This document shows, piece after piece, positions 12,165 through 13,307 of a stretch of 13,307 nucleotides of DNA. How positions within the stretch are numbered: position 1 is the first letter of the stretch; each line of letters begins with the position of its first letter. A program made the translations under genes and the position numbers. A model generated the notes under the pieces. The model searched no databases and was not told the origin of the DNA. It worked only from the letters and a program-made list of their open reading frames with translations. The stretch is from Chloroflexota bacterium (lineage in GTDB: Bacteria > Chloroflexota > Limnocylindria > Limnocylindrales > CSP1-4). The stretch is taken from contig JAJYEB010000012.1 in NCBI GenBank assembly GCA_021790375.1, positions 1-13,307 on the forward strand, read 5' to 3'.

Positions 12165-12917
12165 ATGCCGCCGATACTCGAGGCACGTGACCTCACCAAG
12201 ACCTACCGTGCCGGCGAGGCGGAGGTCCACGCCCTGCAGGGCGTTTCGCTGGCCGTGCAGCCGGGCGAGTTCCTCGCGCTGATGGGAGCCTCCGGAAGCG
12301 GCAAGACCACGCTGCTCCAGCTGCTGGGCGGGCTGGACCGCCCCACCTCCGGCGAGGTCGTCCTCGACGGGGTGACGGTCTCCACCCTCGACGACGACCG
12401 GGCCACCCGGCTGCGCCGCGAGAAGACCGGGTTCGTGTTCCAGGCGTTCAACCTGGTCCCCCTGCTCTCCGCCCGGGAGAACGTGGGCCTGCCGTTCCTG
12501 CTGGCCGGTCGCGATCCGAACGGCGGAGAGGCGGCGGCCCGGGTGGACGAGGCGCTCTCGCTGGTGGACCTGCGGTCCAAGGCAGACCGCCGTCCCGACG
12601 AGCTCGCGTTCGGCGAGCAGCAGCGGGTCGCGATCGCGCGGGCCATCGCCGGGCGCCCCGCGATCCTCTTCGCCGACGAGCCGACCGGCAACCTGGACTA
12701 CGCCACCGGCAACGAGATCCTCCAGTACCTGTACCGCTCGTGCGCGGAGCGCGGCCAGACGGTGGTGCTGGTCACGCACGACGCGCAGGCGGGCGCCTAC
12801 GCGGACCGGGTGCTGTTCCTGCGCGACGGGCGCATCCTCGACGAGATCGGGCTGGGGCGCCGCACGGAACACCCGGCGCGGCCCCTGATCGAGCGACTCG
12901 CGCTGCTGGGCCAGTAG
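12165..12917 (+). CDS. ABC transporter ATP-binding protein, MacB/LolD-like
   Basis: The 250-residue cytoplasmic ATPase is complete. Walker A is GASGSGKT (41-48), the Q-loop glutamine Q93 is in FVFQAFNL (90-97), Walker B is AILFADEPTGNLD (166-178) and the H-loop is VTHD (203-206). The DEPTGNLD form and the following FtsX-like permease place it with MacB/LolD-type exporters or mechanotransmission systems. The signature loop is unusual: ELAFGEQQRVAIARA (146-160) in place of LSGGQ/MSGGEQQ, so the Ser that normally contacts the ATP γ-phosphate and the first Gly are replaced by Ala-Phe. ATG 12165 is chosen because of the TACACT box; 15 extra upstream codons look non-coding. The permease start is 6 nt past its stop. 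Confidence 0.92.
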   Translation: MPPILEARDLTKTYRAGEAEVHALQGVSLAVQPGEFLALMGASGSGKTTLLQLLGGLDRPTSGEVVLDGVTVSTLDDDRATRLRREKTGFVFQAFNLVPLLSARENVGLPFLLAGRDPNGGEAAARVDEALSLVDLRSKADRRPDELAFGEQQRVAIARAIAGRPAILFADEPTGNLDYATGNEILQYLYRSCAERGQTVVLVTHDAQAGAYADRVLFLRDGRILDEIGLGRRTEHPARPLIERLALLGQ

Positions 12918-12923
12918 CCGCCG

Positions 12924-13307
12924 ATGCGCGATCCGCGAGGGCTGGGCTGGCGGGCACTCCGGCGCCGGCCGCTGCGCACGACCCTCACGGTGACCGGCAT
13001 CGCGATCGGCGTGGCGCTCGTCTTCGCCGCGCTGTCGGTGGACGCGGCGGCCTCCAGCGGTGCCGCCGGCTACGCGCGGGAGATCTCCGGCCGGGCAGAC
13101 CTGGTCGTGCGGGCGTTCGGGGAAGGGACGCTGTCGCCGGCCAGCCTCGCGGCCGTTTCCGGCACGCCGGGCGTGATCCAGGCCTCGCCGCAGGTGCGGC
13201 GCCCGACGTTCGCCTCCGACCAGGGCCGGTCGCTCGGCGCGGTGACGCTGGTGGGCGTGGATCCCGCGGCCGACCGCGCCCTCCACGACGAAACGCTGAC
13301 GGCCGGC
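12924..13307 (+). CDS. ABC transporter permease (FtsX/MacB type), N-terminal 128 residues
   Basis: The frame opens at ATG 12924, six bases after the ATPase stop, and runs off the window. It begins MRDPRGLGWRALRRRPLRTT, a basic cytoplasmic start, then one helix, LTVTGIAIGVALVFAALSV (about residues 21-39). An extracytoplasmic region follows with GRADLVVRAFGEGTLSP and a GVIQASPQVRRPTF stretch, matching the periplasmic MacB_PCD-type domain that follows TM1 in this family. It would partner the ATPase as a two-gene operon. Substrate is unknown: efflux, lipoprotein release or signalling are all possible. No own Shine-Dalgarno is evident, so translation is probably coupled to the ATPase. Confidence 0.88.
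   Translation, partial: MRDPRGLGWRALRRRPLRTTLTVTGIAIGVALVFAALSVDAAASSGAAGYAREISGRADLVVRAFGEGTLSPASLAAVSGTPGVIQASPQVRRPTFASDQGRSLGAVTLVGVDPAADRALHDETLTAG

Noticed and set aside
10777..12186. Long minus-strand ORF opposite the CAP gene
   Set aside because: It is an extremely Arg/Gly-rich shadow that also runs into tRNA-His.
12075..13286. Long minus-strand ORF opposite the ABC genes
   Set aside because: It is a shadow of two well-conserved genes on the plus strand.

Overview
The window is very GC-rich (about 70-75% by eye), with strong G/C preference at third codon positions. Two luciferase-like oxidoreductases and a Ddn-type deazaflavin reductase suggest an organism that makes coenzyme F420. 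Together with lipoproteins and a CAP-domain protein carrying a Thr-Pro tail, this fits a high-GC Chloroflexota lineage (for example Limnocylindria-like) or an actinobacterium. That placement is inference; no taxonomic marker other than a tRNA is present. It reads as ordinary chromosome: no intact transposase, integrase, phage gene or CRISPR array was seen.

Layout. 1-181: 5' end of an unknown minus-strand gene, cut by the window edge. 341-1264 (-): LLM-class oxidoreductase of the MSMEG_2516 type. Divergent from it on the plus strand are a small LIM-like zinc-finger protein (1386-1667), an ICMT/PEMT-type membrane methyltransferase (1749-2396), a VOC/glyoxalase-like protein (2450-3217) and a DinB-like protein (3315-3815). 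A second LLM oxidoreductase (3884-4786, -) and an AI-2E-family permease (4900-6168, -) follow. The permease start overlaps a 34-codon small ORF (6165-6269). An OsmC-like protein (6596-7006, +) has an AT-rich promoter with a palindrome in its spacer. On the minus strand come a Ddn-like reductase (7164-7547), a four-helix membrane protein (7561-7902), an anchored exported protein (7986-8525), a gene-free stretch with a tandem repeat (8526-8939), a 522-aa lipoprotein (8940-10508) and tRNA-His(GTG) (10711-10787). On the plus strand at the right edge are an exported CAP/SCP protein (11146-12078) and a MacB/LolD-type ABC pair (12165-12917, then 12924 to the edge).

How it works together. Most genes look like separate small units rather than one pathway. 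Shared themes are redox and detoxification (LLM, Ddn, VOC, OsmC, DinB) and the cell envelope (ICMT, AI-2E, lipoprotein, CAP, ABC). The clearest sequence-level pattern is regulatory. At least four genes have a TANNNT -10-like box ending 6-8 nt before the ATG and no Shine-Dalgarno, which suggests leaderless mRNAs. Three of these boxes follow a GC-rich hairpin just after the preceding stop codon. No new multi-gene system is obvious. The best candidates for new biology are the LIM-like protein with a hairpin against its ribosome-binding site, the coupled small ORF before the permease, the OsmC operator, and the tandem repeat carrying two AGGAGGT motifs.
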